A stretch of 64,000 nt of DNA from Sporosarcina ureae (GCF_002109325.1 NZ_CP015348.1:1021001-1085000), one strand, 5' to 3'. Shown: positions 48,351 to 59,686, counted from the first letter of the stretch. Notes: generated from the letters alone by a model not told the origin. A program made the numbers and translations.

Positions 48351-49442
48351 TCAACCCATATCAACAGAGTTATAGCGAACCATAACAGTGCCTGTCTTAG
48401 ACTCGCCCGTAACATGTAGCGGCTCTTTCGTCTCGTCTACCCCACTCTTGCTGAAACGAATAGTGCGATGCAAGAACTGCTCTTGCTCCTCTACACGCGA
48501 TACATCCTTTAACTGCAAGTCGAGCTTACCCATGTTGGAAGTAATCTCTCCTTTAACACCTAAAGTAGATGGGAAGTAAATTTCCACTGTACCGCTAATC
48601 GACTTCGCTTCCATTCTCTTGGCTTCAGTAGAAGAAGTCGTCAACGTCACATTGCCATTTAGAGATTTCGCATCTATATCTGTGATAGCGCCATCTACAT
48701 AAACACGGCCGTTCAATGTTTCAGCTTCTAGTTTTTCACCAGTTACTTTCAACATACGAATCATACCGTTTGCCGTTTCGAGCTCGGCTTCATGGAATGT
48801 AGTATCAGCGCACTCGATTTTCCCATTCGCTGTTTTAATTCGTAGATCTTTGAAGTCCACACCTTCAGCAGAACATCCGCCATTCAACAAACGTACAGAA
48901 AGTTTACGATACGGTGTTGTAGCCGGTACGTATAAATGGACATTCACTTGCAACATCTTCAAATCGCTACCGATACGTAGTTTGTCGCCGTCTTTTACAA
49001 ACAATAATTTTTCAAGGAACTGGCTTAGGGCGCCTGCTTCTGAATCATTATTGAAATGCTTCACGGAAAACTTCGCCATGATCTCATCATTGTCTGAAGG
49101 ATGAATTTCCACATTACCATGATCGATATGGATGATGATTTCTTCGATGTCTTCTGCAGATTTACTTTCTGTATGTGTGAAGGAAACCGACTTGCTGAAT
49201 GGTGCTTCGAAATCGAATTCTTTCACACGGTGTACAGCCGTATCCATAAATTGCATGAAGCGGTCACCTGCTGTGACGAATTCTTTGCGGATATCTTCGA
49301 AGAAAGCATCAGCTGATGAACTTTCTTCTGCTGTTCCTTGTTCAGTTTCTTTACCCATGGCTTCCAGTAATCTCAATGCTTCATCAGCCGTGATTTTACC
49401 ATCTTCTAGCAACGTAAGTATTCGTATGCGTTCATTTTGCAT
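48351..49442 (-). CDS. DUF4097 beta-strand repeat protein with N-terminal SHOCT-like motif
   Basis: The start at 49442 (MQNERIRILTLLEDGKI) has AGGAGGAATCCAGAA before it and gives 363 aa. Residues 1-30 form a short helical domain (ITADEALRLLEAMG) seen in many regulators. The C-terminal ~230 residues are repeating short strands such as ANGKIECADTTF, ANGMIRMLKVTG, LNGRVYVDGAIT and LNGNVTLTTSS, the DUF4097 beta-solenoid pattern. No signal peptide is seen. Function is unknown; relatives sit near LiaRS-type envelope stress systems. Confidence 0.78.
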   Translation of the reverse strand: MQNERIRILTLLEDGKITADEALRLLEAMGKETEQGTAEESSSADAFFEDIRKEFVTAGDRFMQFMDTAVHRVKEFDFEAPFSKSVSFTHTESKSAEDIEEIIIHIDHGNVEIHPSDNDEIMAKFSVKHFNNDSEAGALSQFLEKLLFVKDGDKLRIGSDLKMLQVNVHLYVPATTPYRKLSVRLLNGGCSAEGVDFKDLRIKTANGKIECADTTFHEAELETANGMIRMLKVTGEKLEAETLNGRVYVDGAITDIDAKSLNGNVTLTTSSTEAKRMEAKSISGTVEIYFPSTLGVKGEITSNMGKLDLQLKDVSRVEEQEQFLHRTIRFSKSGVDETKEPLHVTGESKTGTVMVRYNSVDMG

Positions 49443-49522
49443 TTCTGGATTCCTCCTCGTTTTGAACAATCTTTTCAGTACCTATCTATTTATACGGTTC
49501 TGCGGAGTAAAAGTTTCATTTT

Positions 49523-52390
49523 CTATTTTTTTACTACTTGTTTAATTTGTTCCTTCATTCGATTTCGATCTCTATCTAAGATCGTCTTCAAATATTTCCC
49601 TGTGTAAGACTCTTTCACATCAGCTATTTCTTCCGGTGTTCCCGTCGCAACAATTTCTCCACCTTTGTCTCCGCCTTCCGGACCGATATCGATTATATAA
49701 TCAACCGTCTTAATGACATCCAGATTATGCTCAATGACGAGAACCGTATTCCCTCCGTCAACTAGACGTTGAAGAACTTCAAGTAGTTTGGCTATGTCAT
49801 GTACATGCAAGCCCGTTGTCGGCTCATCTAGAATATAGAATGATTTGCCCATGGAACGTTTATGGAGTTCGGAAGCGAGTTTTACACGTTGGGCTTCCCC
49901 ACCTGATAATGTCGTTGCCGGTTGGCCTAATTGTACATAGCCTAGCCCCACATCAACAATCGTTTGTAATTTACGATTGATTTTCGGAATGTTTTCGAAA
50001 AATACTACCGCATATTCCACTGTCATCGCTAGTACGTCTGCAATATTCTTACCTTTATAATTCACTTCAAGTGTTTCGCGGTTATAACGTTTGCCGTGAC
50101 ACACTTCGCACGGTACATACACATCAGGAAGGAAATGCATTTCGATCTTGATGATTCCGTCTCCACGACACGCTTCACATCGTCCACCTTTGACGTTGAA
50201 ACTAAAGCGACCTTTTTTATAGCCGCGTACTTTGGCTTCATTCGTCATCGCAAACACATCACGAATATCGTCAAAGACTCCTGTATAAGTAGCCGGATTT
50301 GAACGTGGTGTACGTCCAATTGGTGATTGATCAATATCAATGATCTTCTCTAAATGTTCCACACCACTGATACTATCGAACTTTCCAGGCTTCTGTTTGG
50401 ATCGATTTAATTTTTGAGCCAACGTCTTATGCAAAATATCATTGACCAATGTACTCTTACCTGAACCTGAGACGCCAGTGACCGCGATAAATTGACCGAG
50501 CGGGAACTCTGCATCAATATGCTTCAAGTTATTTTCTGCAGCCCCTTTAACGATAATACTGCGTTCATCACGTGATCTACGTTCAATCGGAAGCGGAATA
50601 AATTTCTTTCCACTTAAATATTGACCCGTCAACGACTTCTTGTTTTTCATCACTTTCGCAGGTGTACCCGCAGCGATTACTTCTCCGCCTGCGACTCCAG
50701 CGCCAGGACCAATATCAATTAAATAGTCTGCAGCCATCATCGTATCTTCGTCATGTTCTACAACGATTAGCGTATTCCCAATATCGCGCATACTTTGCAA
50801 CGTGCCGATTAATCGATCATTATCTCGCTGATGTAGGCCGATGGAAGGTTCGTCAAGTATATAAAGAACGCCTGTTAACCGGGATCCGATTTGTGTAGCC
50901 AAACGAATTCGCTGTGCTTCTCCACCAGATAATGTACCCGCTGAACGAGATAAATTCAGATAATCGAGTCCGACGTTCACTAAGAAGCCTAGACGCTCCT
51001 GGATTTCTTTCAGAATCATGTCGGCAATCTGTGTATCTTTTTCGGAAAGTGTTAATTGGTCAAAGAACTTCGTCGTTTCAACAATTGAACGTTCCGTGAT
51101 CTTCCCAATATGCTGACCATCCACTAACACCGAAAGTGATTCCGGTTTTAAGCGGTATCCCGTACAAGTCGGACAGGATTTTTCCGTCATATACTTGCCC
51201 ATTTGCTCACGTATATAGTCTGATGATGTCTCATGATAACGACGTTCTACGTTGCGCAATACACCTTCAAAATAGATGTCGCTGTCGCGTGTATTTCCGA
51301 ATTCATTCGTATAGCGGAAACGTATTTTTTCCTTTTTGGATCCCAACATAAGCTTTTCAATATCCGAGTCGGCTAGCTCACCAACAGGTACATCCATTGG
51401 AATTTTATAATGCTTGGCAATCGTCTTGAGCAGCTCTGGATAATACTGAGAACTCGTTGGCTCCCATGGTGCAATGGCGTGTTCTTTTAACGTCAACTCA
51501 CTATTAGGAATAACTAAATCAGGGTCGACTTCAAGCTTCATGCCAAGCCCATCACATTCAGGACATGCACCGAACGGACTGTTGAATGAAAACATACGCG
51601 GTTCTAGTTCACCGATAGAAAACCCGCAAATAGGACATGCGTGATGTTCACTAAAGAACAATTCTTCTTCACCGATTACATCGACAAGAACATTGCCGTC
51701 AGCTAGGCGTAATGCAGATTCCAATGAATCACTAAGTCGTGTTTCGACGCCTTCTTTCATGACAATTCGGTCAATGACGATTTCAATCGTATGTTTTTTA
51801 TTTTTATCCAAGTCTATATTATCATCAAGATCAATCGTTTCGCCGTTAACGCGGACACGTACATAACCTTGTTTCTTTATATCTTCGAATAGTTTAGCGT
51901 GCGTTCCTTTACGTTCTGAAATAATAGGCGCCAAAATTTGAATTCTAGTACGCTCAGGCAACTCGATTACGCGATCCACCATCTGCTGAATCGTCTGCGT
52001 AGAGATTTCAATGCCATGATATGGACAATGCGGTTTCCCAACCCTTGCGTATAACAACCGCAAGTAGTCATAGATTTCCGTAACGGTTCCTACAGTCGAA
52101 CGCGGATTTTTGCTCGTTGTCTTTTGGTCTATGGAAATTGCCGGTGACAATCCTTCAATAGAATCCACATCCGGCTTGTCCATTTGTCCAAGGAACTGAC
52201 GAGCATATGCGGATAATGATTCTACATAGCGGCGCTGTCCTTCCGCGTAGATTGTATCGAAAGCCAGTGAAGACTTTCCTGAACCTGATAGGCCCGTGAG
52301 CACGACCAATTTATCACGCGGAATCTTCACCGTTATATCTTTTAGGTTATTCGCTCGCGCTCCTTGTATTATAAGTTCTTTATTTTTCAT
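49523..52390 (-). CDS. uvrA: Excinuclease ABC subunit A
   Basis: This 955-aa protein recognises damaged DNA for nucleotide excision repair. It has two ABC modules: Walker [10 protein letters not shown] near residue 31 with signature [12 protein letters not shown], and GVSGSGKST near residue 640 with signature [12 protein letters not shown]. Zinc motifs are present ([14 protein letters not shown] and [10 protein letters not shown]). The 7-bp gap after uvrB shows one operon. Confidence 0.97.
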   Translation of the reverse strand: MKNKELIIQGARANNLKDITVKIPRDKLVVLTGLSGSGKSSLAFDTIYAEGQRRYVESLSAYARQFLGQMDKPDVDSIEGLSPAISIDQKTTSKNPRSTVGTVTEIYDYLRLLYARVGKPHCPYHGIEISTQTIQQMVDRVIELPERTRIQILAPIISERKGTHAKLFEDIKKQGYVRVRVNGETIDLDDNIDLDKNKKHTIEIVIDRIVMKEGVETRLSDSLESALRLADGNVLVDVIGEEELFFSEHHACPICGFSIGELEPRMFSFNSPFGACPECDGLGMKLEVDPDLVIPNSELTLKEHAIAPWEPTSSQYYPELLKTIAKHYKIPMDVPVGELADSDIEKLMLGSKKEKIRFRYTNEFGNTRDSDIYFEGVLRNVERRYHETSSDYIREQMGKYMTEKSCPTCTGYRLKPESLSVLVDGQHIGKITERSIVETTKFFDQLTLSEKDTQIADMILKEIQERLGFLVNVGLDYLNLSRSAGTLSGGEAQRIRLATQIGSRLTGVLYILDEPSIGLHQRDNDRLIGTLQSMRDIGNTLIVVEHDEDTMMAADYLIDIGPGAGVAGGEVIAAGTPAKVMKNKKSLTGQYLSGKKFIPLPIERRSRDERSIIVKGAAENNLKHIDAEFPLGQFIAVTGVSGSGKSTLVNDILHKTLAQKLNRSKQKPGKFDSISGVEHLEKIIDIDQSPIGRTPRSNPATYTGVFDDIRDVFAMTNEAKVRGYKKGRFSFNVKGGRCEACRGDGIIKIEMHFLPDVYVPCEVCHGKRYNRETLEVNYKGKNIADVLAMTVEYAVVFFENIPKINRKLQTIVDVGLGYVQLGQPATTLSGGEAQRVKLASELHKRSMGKSFYILDEPTTGLHVHDIAKLLEVLQRLVDGGNTVLVIEHNLDVIKTVDYIIDIGPEGGDKGGEIVATGTPEEIADVKESYTGKYLKTILDRDRNRMKEQIKQVVKK

Positions 52391-52397
52391 GCGGACT

Positions 52398-54380
52398 CTA
52401 CCTTTCTGCTTTCAGTTCTATTACCGTGTCGCGTAGCTCTGCAGCTCTTTCGAAGTCCAAAGCTTTCGCTGCCTCTTTCATTTCTTTTTCCAATTTGATT
52501 AGCAGTAAGCCTTTCTCGTCTTTCGAAAGTCTCTTGCCGTTCGTTACCTTCTGCAAATAAGATTCCGTTTCTTCAGCTACTTGAGTCGCACGGATCAATT
52601 CGCGGATTGGTTTGACGATAGTTGTCGGTGTGACTCCGTGTTCTATATTATATGCCTTTTGAATTTCACGACGACGCTCTGTTTCATCAATGGCTTTCTT
52701 CATTGAATCTGTCATTTTATCCGCGTACATAATAACGCGTCCTTCAGAGTTACGCGCAGCTCGACCGATCGTCTGAATCAATGCACGTTCAGAACGCAAG
52801 AATCCTTCTTTGTCTGCATCCAAAATCGTGACCAATGAAACTTCCGGAATATCGATACCTTCACGTAATAAGTTGATGCCGATGAGTACATCGTACGTTC
52901 CGACACGCAGTTCACGAATAATTTCTGTCCGTTCGAGCGTCTTGACGTCAGAATGTAGATATTGAACTTTAATCCCGATGTCCTTTAGGTAATCCGTCAA
53001 GTCTTCTGACATTTTTTTGGTCAGTGTCGTAATCAATACTCGTTCATTTCGCTCGATTCGAAGGTTGATTTCATCCAGTAAATCATCAATCTGTCCTTCA
53101 ATCGGTCGGACTTCAATGATAGGATCAAGTAATCCTGTTGGACGAATAATCTGTTCAATCATTTTATCTGTATGCTCTATTTCATATGGTCCTGGGGTTG
53201 CAGAAATATACATCGCTTGTTTAACATGTTTTTCAAATTCCTCAAACATTAATGGGCGGTTATCCAAAGCAGATGGTAAACGGAAACCGTGTTCCACCAA
53301 AACTTTTTTACGCGCTTGGTCTCCGTTGTACATACCGCGAATTTGCGGCAAGGAGACGTGGCTTTCATCTACGACGATCAAGAAGTCGTCAGGGAAATAA
53401 TCCAGAAGTGTATAAGGGGTTGCGCCTGCTTCACGCAATGTTAAATGTCTAGAATAGTTTTCAATACCCGAACAGAAGCCCATCTCGCGCATCATTTCCA
53501 AATCATAGCGCGTCCGTTGCTCTAGGCGCTGCGCTTCCAATAACTTATCGTTATCACGTAAATATTTAAGCTGTTCTTCCAACTCGATTTCAATATTTTC
53601 AATCGCTTTTAATAACTTCTCTTCGCGCGTGACGAAGTGAGATCCTGGGAAAATAGCGACATGATCACGATCGCCAATGACTTCACCTGTTAAGGCATCC
53701 ACTTCACGGATCCTTTCGATTTCATCACCAAAGAATTCAAGACGTATACAACGCTCATCGCGTGCTACCGGGAAGACCTCGACTACATCCCCTCTGACAC
53801 GGAATGTACCACGTGTGAAATTGATATCATTGCGTTCGTACTGGATGTCCACTAGTGTGCGCAACAATTGATTACGCGGTATTTCCATCCCTTTACGTAA
53901 TGAAAAGACCATGTCATTATATTCTTCCGGGGAACCGAGACCGTAAATACACGATACGGATGCAACAATAAGTACGTCATTTCGTTCGAATAAAGCACTA
54001 GTCGCTGAGTGACGAAGTTTATCGATTTCATCATTGATTGATGAATCCTTCTCAATGAATGTATCTGTCTGCGGAACATATGCTTCCGGTTGATAAAAGT
54101 CATAGAAGCTGACAAAGTATTCTACTGCATTATCTGGGAAAAACTCTTTGAACTCGCTATATAATTGGCCAGCCAACGTTTTATTGTGGGCAATGACCAG
54201 TGTAGGTTTATTAATTTCTGTCAGTACATTGGAAACCGTAAATGTTTTACCTGTTCCTGTTGCACCGAGCAATGTTTGATGTTTCTTACCTTCTTTTATG
54301 CCATTAACAAGGCTAGCGATCGCTTTTGGCTGATCTCCTTGCGGCGTATATGGTGCCTGCAATTGAAATGTTTCGTTCAA
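52398..54380 (-). CDS. uvrB: Excinuclease ABC subunit B
   Basis: This 660-aa helicase-like protein loads at damage recognised by UvrA and is cut on both sides by UvrC. Visible parts are P-loop [11 protein letters not shown], the beta-hairpin region [24 protein letters not shown] box [29 protein letters not shown] and QTIGRAARN. The C-terminal UVR domain ([19 protein letters not shown]) binds UvrC. No LexA-type box was identified with confidence upstream. Confidence 0.97.
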   Translation of the reverse strand: MNETFQLQAPYTPQGDQPKAIASLVNGIKEGKKHQTLLGATGTGKTFTVSNVLTEINKPTLVIAHNKTLAGQLYSEFKEFFPDNAVEYFVSFYDFYQPEAYVPQTDTFIEKDSSINDEIDKLRHSATSALFERNDVLIVASVSCIYGLGSPEEYNDMVFSLRKGMEIPRNQLLRTLVDIQYERNDINFTRGTFRVRGDVVEVFPVARDERCIRLEFFGDEIERIREVDALTGEVIGDRDHVAIFPGSHFVTREEKLLKAIENIEIELEEQLKYLRDNDKLLEAQRLEQRTRYDLEMMREMGFCSGIENYSRHLTLREAGATPYTLLDYFPDDFLIVVDESHVSLPQIRGMYNGDQARKKVLVEHGFRLPSALDNRPLMFEEFEKHVKQAMYISATPGPYEIEHTDKMIEQIIRPTGLLDPIIEVRPIEGQIDDLLDEINLRIERNERVLITTLTKKMSEDLTDYLKDIGIKVQYLHSDVKTLERTEIIRELRVGTYDVLIGINLLREGIDIPEVSLVTILDADKEGFLRSERALIQTIGRAARNSEGRVIMYADKMTDSMKKAIDETERRREIQKAYNIEHGVTPTTIVKPIRELIRATQVAEETESYLQKVTNGKRLSKDEKGLLLIKLEKEMKEAAKALDFERAAELRDTVIELKAER

Positions 54381-54542
54381 ATGGTTCCACTCCTCTTCTT
54401 AAACACCTGTCCTTCTATTTTACCACACCTCGTGTTTTTTCTAAAGAAATAACGAACGTACGTTTTAAGCTAACTCTCTATGTACTTTATTGTACCCTTG
54501 TACTTTGTGAAAGAAACTTACAGCTATGACATTCTCTACAAT

Positions 54543-54577
54543 AAAAAACACTGCCAGGATTTCGCCCTAGCAGTGCC
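54543..54577 (-). terminator. Terminator after the IDEAL-domain gene
   Basis: In minus-strand reading CACTGCTAGGG / CCTGGCAGTG forms a stem with one mismatch, followed by TTTTTTATT. Confidence 0.8.
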
Positions 54578-54587
54578 TATGAATACA

Positions 54588-54845
54588 TTATTTTGTTTTA
54601 AGTTCATATCCTTGTTCTTGTGAAATATCGAGTAATTGTTGTGTATACAGGTCGAATGCGTCTTTGTCATTTTGATCTAGCGCTTCATCAATCAAGGTCA
54701 TGATTCGCGCTTGCGTTTGTTCCCAATGAATGTGTTGTAGAAACAGATCCCAATAGATTTCATTCAGCAGCTTTTCCGCTTGGAGAGAAGTACTGTTGTT
54801 ACCTACCGCTTTCAAAAATTCAGCATATGAGTTGTTATTATTCAT
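54588..54845 (-). CDS. IDEAL-domain protein
   Basis: I use the ATG at 54845 (MNNNNSYAEFLKAVG) with AGGGG 8 nt upstream, giving 85 aa. The C-terminal part reads LIDEALDQNDKDAFDLYTQQL, which contains the literal IDEAL motif that names this domain of small Bacillales proteins. It is a soluble helical protein of unknown function that stands alone between two terminators. Confidence 0.8.
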   Translation of the reverse strand: MNNNNSYAEFLKAVGNNSTSLQAEKLLNEIYWDLFLQHIHWEQTQARIMTLIDEALDQNDKDAFDLYTQQLLDISQEQGYELKTK

Positions 54846-55051
54846 CTCTCTCACCCCTGATACCTTTTAGTAATTATATATGCAGTAGAATATGAATTGC
54901 AACCTTTAATCTTACTATTCGAACTTTTGAATTACTTTCGCATAAATAGAAGAAAATTGACTAGGTACATATATTCAGATAATTCTGTTACAAAATGAAT
55001 AATTACTTGAAAACTATTTCTTACTAACACCATTTCCTTTTACGCCTATCA

Positions 55052-56263
55052 TCATATCTCTCTCACTTGTTCTTTCGTTAATCGAATCGTCGCTTCTCCG
55101 ACAATCAATGCAACCACCGCAATCAAGACGGGTGTAACACTTAAGCCATATAACGGCAAGGCCGCCAATAATAGAATAATCGCTTGTAGCCAAATCAATT
55201 TTCTTACTAACGAACGAACCGCTTTGATTTGCGATTTTTCCTGCATTTCAGGAAACAGCTGATCCATCGTGAATTCGACTCCGCCTTCGAGTGCCAAAAT
55301 CAACTGAACGGCAGTCGCAAAGGCTAACGCTCCTACAAATATGAATGACACAATTGGCAATGGTATTAAAAACGCGCCCAATGCAGATAATGCCGTCAAT
55401 CTTACCCACAACCAAAATGTATCATCTGTACGAATGAATGTCCGGACCACTAAATAACTCTGCACATCTCTACGCTTAAACGTGGAACGTTTCATTGCAA
55501 ATTTCAACCAGCTACGCTTACTCACCGATCCAACCAAATGTGGTACTTCCGTAAAATAATTCGCGAATCGATAAAAACGCATCATACGATTTTGTTCCAA
55601 TTCAATAAACTGCTCATAGGGGAACGGATAGTGTGCAGCTTTTTTATCCCAATACTTCGCATAGAGCATGGCGATCAAAATTCCAATGAAGATTGCCACT
55701 GGGCTCCATGTCAGTGCGAATTGAATCGTTAAAAATGTTAGAACTAGTCGAACAACACGATCGGGCCATACGAAATCATGATTGGCGATCCGAACGCTAT
55801 ATTCAGTCGCTACAAACAGTCCTTTAAAAGCGATGATCAGTAACATGACTAAAATATAATCCGTTCCAGTTCCCACTTCTGTCGCCTTTAATAAAGGCAA
55901 CGCGACGACCATGGCGATTAGCGGCAATGGTAGTTGGGAAAATGTCGACCAAGTTTTCGAACGTTTCATATAGTTCGGCAATTGATTTTCCAATGGCAAG
56001 AAAAATACAATGTCTGCCGGCTTAAGCAAAGTAGTCGGCGCCGCCTTCATTAATAATAGTGCAATGACAACGGATATGATAAAGGCAGACGGGAATGTAA
56101 CCGGTACTCCCTTCAACCATTCACTGTACGCATAGCCCCCTGCCCCAATTGCGAACATGAAGACGATGGCCAAATGTCCTGTGAATACATAGCGCATATA
56201 TTTCTGTAATTCATTGACATAATGGAAGAACCGCTGTCCCCAAATCTCATGCATGTTGTTCAT
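55052..56263 (-). CDS. ecsB: ABC transporter permease EcsB
   Basis: This 403-aa membrane protein has several pairs of helices. The N-terminal region MHEIWGQRFFHYVNELQKYMRYV and PTTLLKPADIVFFLPLE match EcsB. With EcsA it forms an ABC transporter that affects protein secretion, sporulation and regulated intramembrane proteolysis by RasP in B. subtilis. Its start overlaps ecsA by 17 bp. Confidence 0.92.
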   Translation of the reverse strand: MNNMHEIWGQRFFHYVNELQKYMRYVFTGHLAIVFMFAIGAGGYAYSEWLKGVPVTFPSAFIISVVIALLLMKAAPTTLLKPADIVFFLPLENQLPNYMKRSKTWSTFSQLPLPLIAMVVALPLLKATEVGTGTDYILVMLLIIAFKGLFVATEYSVRIANHDFVWPDRVVRLVLTFLTIQFALTWSPVAIFIGILIAMLYAKYWDKKAAHYPFPYEQFIELEQNRMMRFYRFANYFTEVPHLVGSVSKRSWLKFAMKRSTFKRRDVQSYLVVRTFIRTDDTFWLWVRLTALSALGAFLIPLPIVSFIFVGALAFATAVQLILALEGGVEFTMDQLFPEMQEKSQIKAVRSLVRKLIWLQAIILLLAALPLYGLSVTPVLIAVVALIVGEATIRLTKEQVREI

Positions 56264-56993
56264 GATCGGTTTCCTCAGTCATAGCAATATATAAATCATC
56301 CAGTGTGGCATCCGGTCGTCCGAACGCCTTGCGCAAGTCGTCCATCGTACCATTCGCACGCACCCGTCCTTCGTGCAACAGGATAATACGATCACAATAC
56401 TTTTCAGCCGTAGCGAGCACATGTGTCGACATCAAAATAGAAGCGCCGGCATTTTTTCTCTCGATGATTTGATCAAGCAATGCACGAATCGCCAACGGAT
56501 CCAACCCAACAAATGGCTCATCGATAATATATAATTTCGGTTCTACAAGGAAAGCACACATGATCATGACTTTCTGTCGCATACCTTTGGAGAAGTGCGC
56601 TGGAAACCATTTCAAGCGCTTTTCCATACGGAACTCTTTTAACAGTTGTTCGGTACGGATTTCAAATTGCTGCTTGTCCAGACCGTATGCCATGGCAGTC
56701 AGTTCCAAATGTTCTTGTAATGTAAGTTCTTCGTATAACACGGGCGTCTCTGGAATATAACTGAATGATTGGCGGTAATGTTCTTTGTCACTAAATGTAG
56801 CACCATCAATTTTAATTATTCCTTCGAGCGGGTTCATAACACCTATAATATGTTTAATTGTTGTACTTTTACCTGCGCCATTTAGGCCGATCAACCCGAC
56901 CAATTCACCTTCTTCTATCTGAAATGAAAGGTCATGTAAAACCGGCTTGCGCGTATAACCACCTGTTACATGTTCTAGTTCTAGGATTGCCAT
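56247..56993 (-). CDS. ecsA: ABC transporter ATP-binding protein EcsA
   Basis: This 248-aa ATPase has Walker A GLNGAGKST, the Q-loop region FSYIPETPVLYEEL, signature FSKGMRQKVMIM, Walker B LYIIDEPFVGLDPLA and switch His in MSTHVLATAEKYCD. It drives EcsB. It is divergent from hit, 121 bp away, as in B. subtilis. Confidence 0.93.
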   Translation of the reverse strand: MAILELEHVTGGYTRKPVLHDLSFQIEEGELVGLIGLNGAGKSTTIKHIIGVMNPLEGIIKIDGATFSDKEHYRQSFSYIPETPVLYEELTLQEHLELTAMAYGLDKQQFEIRTEQLLKEFRMEKRLKWFPAHFSKGMRQKVMIMCAFLVEPKLYIIDEPFVGLDPLAIRALLDQIIERKNAGASILMSTHVLATAEKYCDRIILLHEGRVRANGTMDDLRKAFGRPDATLDDLYIAMTEETDHEQHA

Positions 56994-57114
56994 TGTATTT
57001 CCCCCTATCTTCTTTTATTATTTTAGCAAAGAAATTGTAAAATTGCTTTATCCGCCTTCGTTAACTATCTGAAAATATGCTACAATACATCCAAACATGA
57101 AAGGAAGTGTAGAA

Positions 57115-57540
57115 ATGACTTCATGTATTTTCTGCAAGATTGTAGAAGGAACGATTCCAGGAGAAAAAGTATACGAAGATGAACATGTCATCGCCTTTAT
57201 GGATATTATGCCGGTTACAAAAGGCCACGTACTTCTAATTCCGAAAACTCACCGTGAGAATTTGTATGAATTAACTGAAGAAGAAGCAGGAAATCTATTT
57301 AAAGTAGCACCAAAAATTGCCAATGCTTTAAAAGAAGAATTTCAGCCATGCGGCATGAACCTTTTGCAAAACAACGGTTCCTTCGCAGGACAGTCGGTTT
57401 ATCATTTCCATATGCACTTAATTCCTCGTTATGATAAATCAGATGGTCTAAACGTAGAATTCCATACAAAAGTGGAGCAGTTCCCTATGGACGTTGTCTC
57501 TGAACTAGCGTCAAGCATTTCAAAGCGCCTGCAACAATAA
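57115..57540 (+). CDS. hit: HIT-family nucleotide-binding protein
   Basis: The ATG at 57115 (MTSCIFCKIVEGTIP) follows AAAGGAAG by a good distance; the ATG 18 nt earlier overlaps that site. The 141-aa protein has the histidine triad His97-x-His99-x-His101 in VYHFHMHLIP and a Cys pair in CIFCK. HIT proteins hydrolyse or transfer nucleotides from dinucleoside or AMP-linked substrates; the natural substrate is unsettled. Confidence 0.93.
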   Translation: MTSCIFCKIVEGTIPGEKVYEDEHVIAFMDIMPVTKGHVLLIPKTHRENLYELTEEEAGNLFKVAPKIANALKEEFQPCGMNLLQNNGSFAGQSVYHFHMHLIPRYDKSDGLNVEFHTKVEQFPMDVVSELASSISKRLQQ

Positions 57541-57727
57541 CACACCGAGTAAGTAGAAAAGAAGTACATTGTATTTCTTTCTACTTCATTTGATAAAAAC
57601 CTGCACTCGCTTCTACCTTTTAGGTCGAAAAGCTTTTGATTGTATAATATTTCATTAATTTTCTTGCTCATATACGTAGTAACATGCTTTAATAAAATAA
57701 TAACTATACAAAAGGAGTGTCGTCTAC

Positions 57728-58084
57728 ATGAAAGCGTCCACATTCTTTATTGGTCTGGCAGCTGGTGCTGTAACCTCTGCTGTAACGGTTCTATATTCTA
57801 CTCCAAAAGCAGGTAGCGAACTACGAGACAGCGTCAAAACTGCATCATTGGAACTGAAGGATAAGTTGAAAGATGTCAAAGGTCAAGTAGCAGATTTAAA
57901 AGATTCTGTAACGGATTTATCTAAAGAAGCAAAGGAGCTTGTACCAGAGACTGTCGAAGAAATGAAAGTTTCCGTAGCAGACTGGAAGCGCTCGACTGAG
58001 CACAATAAGAAGCGATTAGAGAAAGAAATTTCTGCCATTCAAAATGCATTGGATGATCTAGAGAAATCCATCGGAACTCGTTAA
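57728..58084 (+). CDS. YtxH-domain membrane-anchored protein (YhaH-like)
   Basis: This 118-aa protein has an N-terminal helix (FFIGLAAGAVTSAVTVLYSTP) with the YtxH-type Gly-Ala-Gly-Ala pattern and PKAGSELRD. A long charged, heptad-rich stretch predicted as coiled coil follows (LKDKLKDVKGQVADLKDSV). Function is not established; such proteins are general-stress or sporulation associated. The same gene lies between hit and hpr in B. subtilis. AAAGGAGTG precedes the ATG. Confidence 0.82.
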   Translation: MKASTFFIGLAAGAVTSAVTVLYSTPKAGSELRDSVKTASLELKDKLKDVKGQVADLKDSVTDLSKEAKELVPETVEEMKVSVADWKRSTEHNKKRLEKEISAIQNALDDLEKSIGTR

Positions 58085-58126
58085 TCTATTTCTCTTTCGG
58101 CGTCCATCCAGTACTTGCTGGTCAGC

Positions 58127-58184
58127 GTGTGCATACCCACATGATACAAGCTATTAAACAGCTGTATTACATGGGTATATACAC
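58127..58184. other. Long imperfect palindrome between yhaH and hpr
   Basis: The halves GTGTGCATACCCACATGATA... and its complement ...TACATGGGTATATACAC give a stem of about 25 bp with mismatches around AGCTATTAAACAGCT. No T run follows, so it is a poor terminator. It could be an operator or an RNA hairpin. The remainder of 58085-58275 is AT-rich. Confidence 0.45.
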
Positions 58185-58275
58185 CTAGGTATAATTATTT
58201 TATTATTCCGTCTTTTTTATTTGTTGCTTTTTTGGTATAATAAATAAAAAAGACTGACAGAAAGCAGGTGTCTCG

Positions 58276-58839
58276 ATGGCAGAGCAAATCATTTCACGTA
58301 AAGAAGCCATGATCTTTAATCAGCGCGTAGCCCAAATGTCCAAAGCATTATGGAAAGCTGTAGAGAAAGATTGGCAACAATGGATTAAACCGTATGACCT
58401 CAATATCAACGAACATCATATCTTATGGATCGCTTACCACCTTGAAGGCGCCACCATTTCAGATATCGCCAAGTTCGGAGTTATGCACGTCTCAACTGCC
58501 TTCAACTTCTCCAAGAAACTGGAACAACGTCAACTTCTATACTTTTCCAAAAAGGAAGACGATCGTCGCAATACATATGTGACGGTTTCAGAAGAAGGCA
58601 AAAAGTTGCTCGTAGAGATGAACGCAAATTATCATAATGAAGATTACAGTGTTCTTCAAGGGTCACTTCCTATTCGCGATATTTACGGGAAGTTCCCAGA
58701 ATTTCTCGAGGTCATGTCTGTCTTACGTAATATTTATGGCGATGACTTTATGGATATTTTCGAACGCGGTTTTCAAAACATCGAGAAAACCTATGTCGAC
58801 TCGAATGATTACCTAACAAAATCTCGAGTGGAGTCTTAA
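58276..58839 (+). CDS. hpr: Transition-state regulator Hpr (ScoC), MarR family
   Basis: This 187-aa winged-helix protein has recognition helix [20 protein letters not shown] and wing [18 protein letters not shown]. Hpr/ScoC represses extracellular protease, sporulation and peptide transport genes in bacilli during the transition state. Location between yhaH and prsA agrees with the family. GCAGGTGTCTCG precedes the ATG, a modest binding site. Confidence 0.92.
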   Translation: MAEQIISRKEAMIFNQRVAQMSKALWKAVEKDWQQWIKPYDLNINEHHILWIAYHLEGATISDIAKFGVMHVSTAFNFSKKLEQRQLLYFSKKEDDRRNTYVTVSEEGKKLLVEMNANYHNEDYSVLQGSLPIRDIYGKFPEFLEVMSVLRNIYGDDFMDIFERGFQNIEKTYVDSNDYLTKSRVES

Positions 58840-58925
58840 CTACCTTCTCCATACAAGGTTTAGGTTTTTCCTTTTGCTCACAAATTCTGCTATGATGGTA
58901 CAGAAGCAGAAAGAGGAGGTCTAAA

Positions 58926-59111
58926 ATGGTTATAGCGATTACCATTCTATTTTCATTGTTCTACTTATATCAAATTAATAAAATGACATTTGCTCTTTGC
59001 CAATCTAGAGAGATTCCAGAAGAAAAGCAGCCTAAGATATATCGGACTGTAAACATTCTAATCACAATCCTCATTTTATCCTTATATGTAGAAGTATTCT
59101 TTAGCGCATAA
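58926..59111 (+). CDS. Small membrane protein, unknown function
   Basis: This 61-aa protein has two hydrophobic segments (MVIAITILFSLFYLY and ILITILILSLYVEVFF) and a short polar middle (KMTFALCQSREIPEEKQPK). AGAGGAGG lies 6-8 nt before the ATG and a strong terminator follows the stop, so the gene looks real. I do not recognise the family. Confidence 0.65.
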   Translation: MVIAITILFSLFYLYQINKMTFALCQSREIPEEKQPKIYRTVNILITILILSLYVEVFFSA

Positions 59112-59122
59112 CACTATGTATT

Positions 59123-59156
59123 GCCCACCCCCATTGCTGGGGGCGGGCTTTTTTTT
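59123..59156 (+). terminator. Terminator of the small membrane protein gene
   Basis: The stem GCCCaCCCCC / GGGGGcGGGC with an ATTGCT loop is followed by eight T residues. Its T run touches the stop codon of the opposite YjcZ-like gene. Confidence 0.9.
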
Positions 59157-59256
59157 AGCACAAGTATGCAGCACCTACAATGATCAACAAAATGAATAAC
59201 ACAACAATTAAAGCAAAGCCTGATGATCCAGAACCGCCTTGAGTGTAACCGCTCAT
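59155..59256 (-). CDS. YjcZ-like small sporulation protein
   Basis: This 33-aa peptide starts at the ATG at 59256 with GAAAGGGGG 7 nt before it. The sequence is a Gly/Ser-rich head (SGYTQGGSGSSG) followed by one helix (FALIVVLFILLIIVGAAYL) and a final Cys. This is the pattern of the YjcZ/CotY-type small membrane peptides of Bacillales linked to sporulation. Confidence 0.8.
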   Translation of the reverse strand: MSGYTQGGSGSSGFALIVVLFILLIIVGAAYLC

Positions 59257-59366
59257 GGTGACACCCCCTTTCACATTGTATCCTATGCGAATGTCGAAAA
59301 AAACGGTTGGGCATATCAGATCTATCCGTTCAATTGAGTGGTACAAAACACAAATTATCGCAAAGA

Positions 59367-59401
59367 ATAGACCGCTAATTCGCATAGGAATTAGCGGTCT
59401 T
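59367..59401. terminator. Hairpin upstream of the YjcZ-like gene
   Basis: The arms AGACCGCTAATTC and GAATTAGCGGTCT (with GCATAG as loop) pair perfectly. T-richness after it is modest in both directions, so terminator activity is uncertain. 59402-59686 holds no gene. Confidence 0.45.
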
Positions 59402-59686
59402 TAAATGGAAAGATGAAATAACAACCTTCTATTAGTAGCACCTTCACTTCTATAATTCACGATATATAGGAATTGAAATTCATTCAAATAATGATTGTTA
59501 TGCAATGAACTCGTTGTATCCATAATTCCCCCTGTTGAATAAATCAAGATTTCCCTCAAAATGTTTTATTGCCATCCACCTTTACCTATTCTTAAAATCG
59601 AGTTGATTCGTGTGTTATTTAATTTGGTATCTCGTATTTTGTACTATTCAATCGAATGGGTTACATTTCAGACGAAGGGAACCTTT

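Noticed and set aside
59470-59520. Fur box near ATAATGATTGTTAT
   Set aside because: Only short arms match and no iron gene is adjacent; the downstream gene is prsA.
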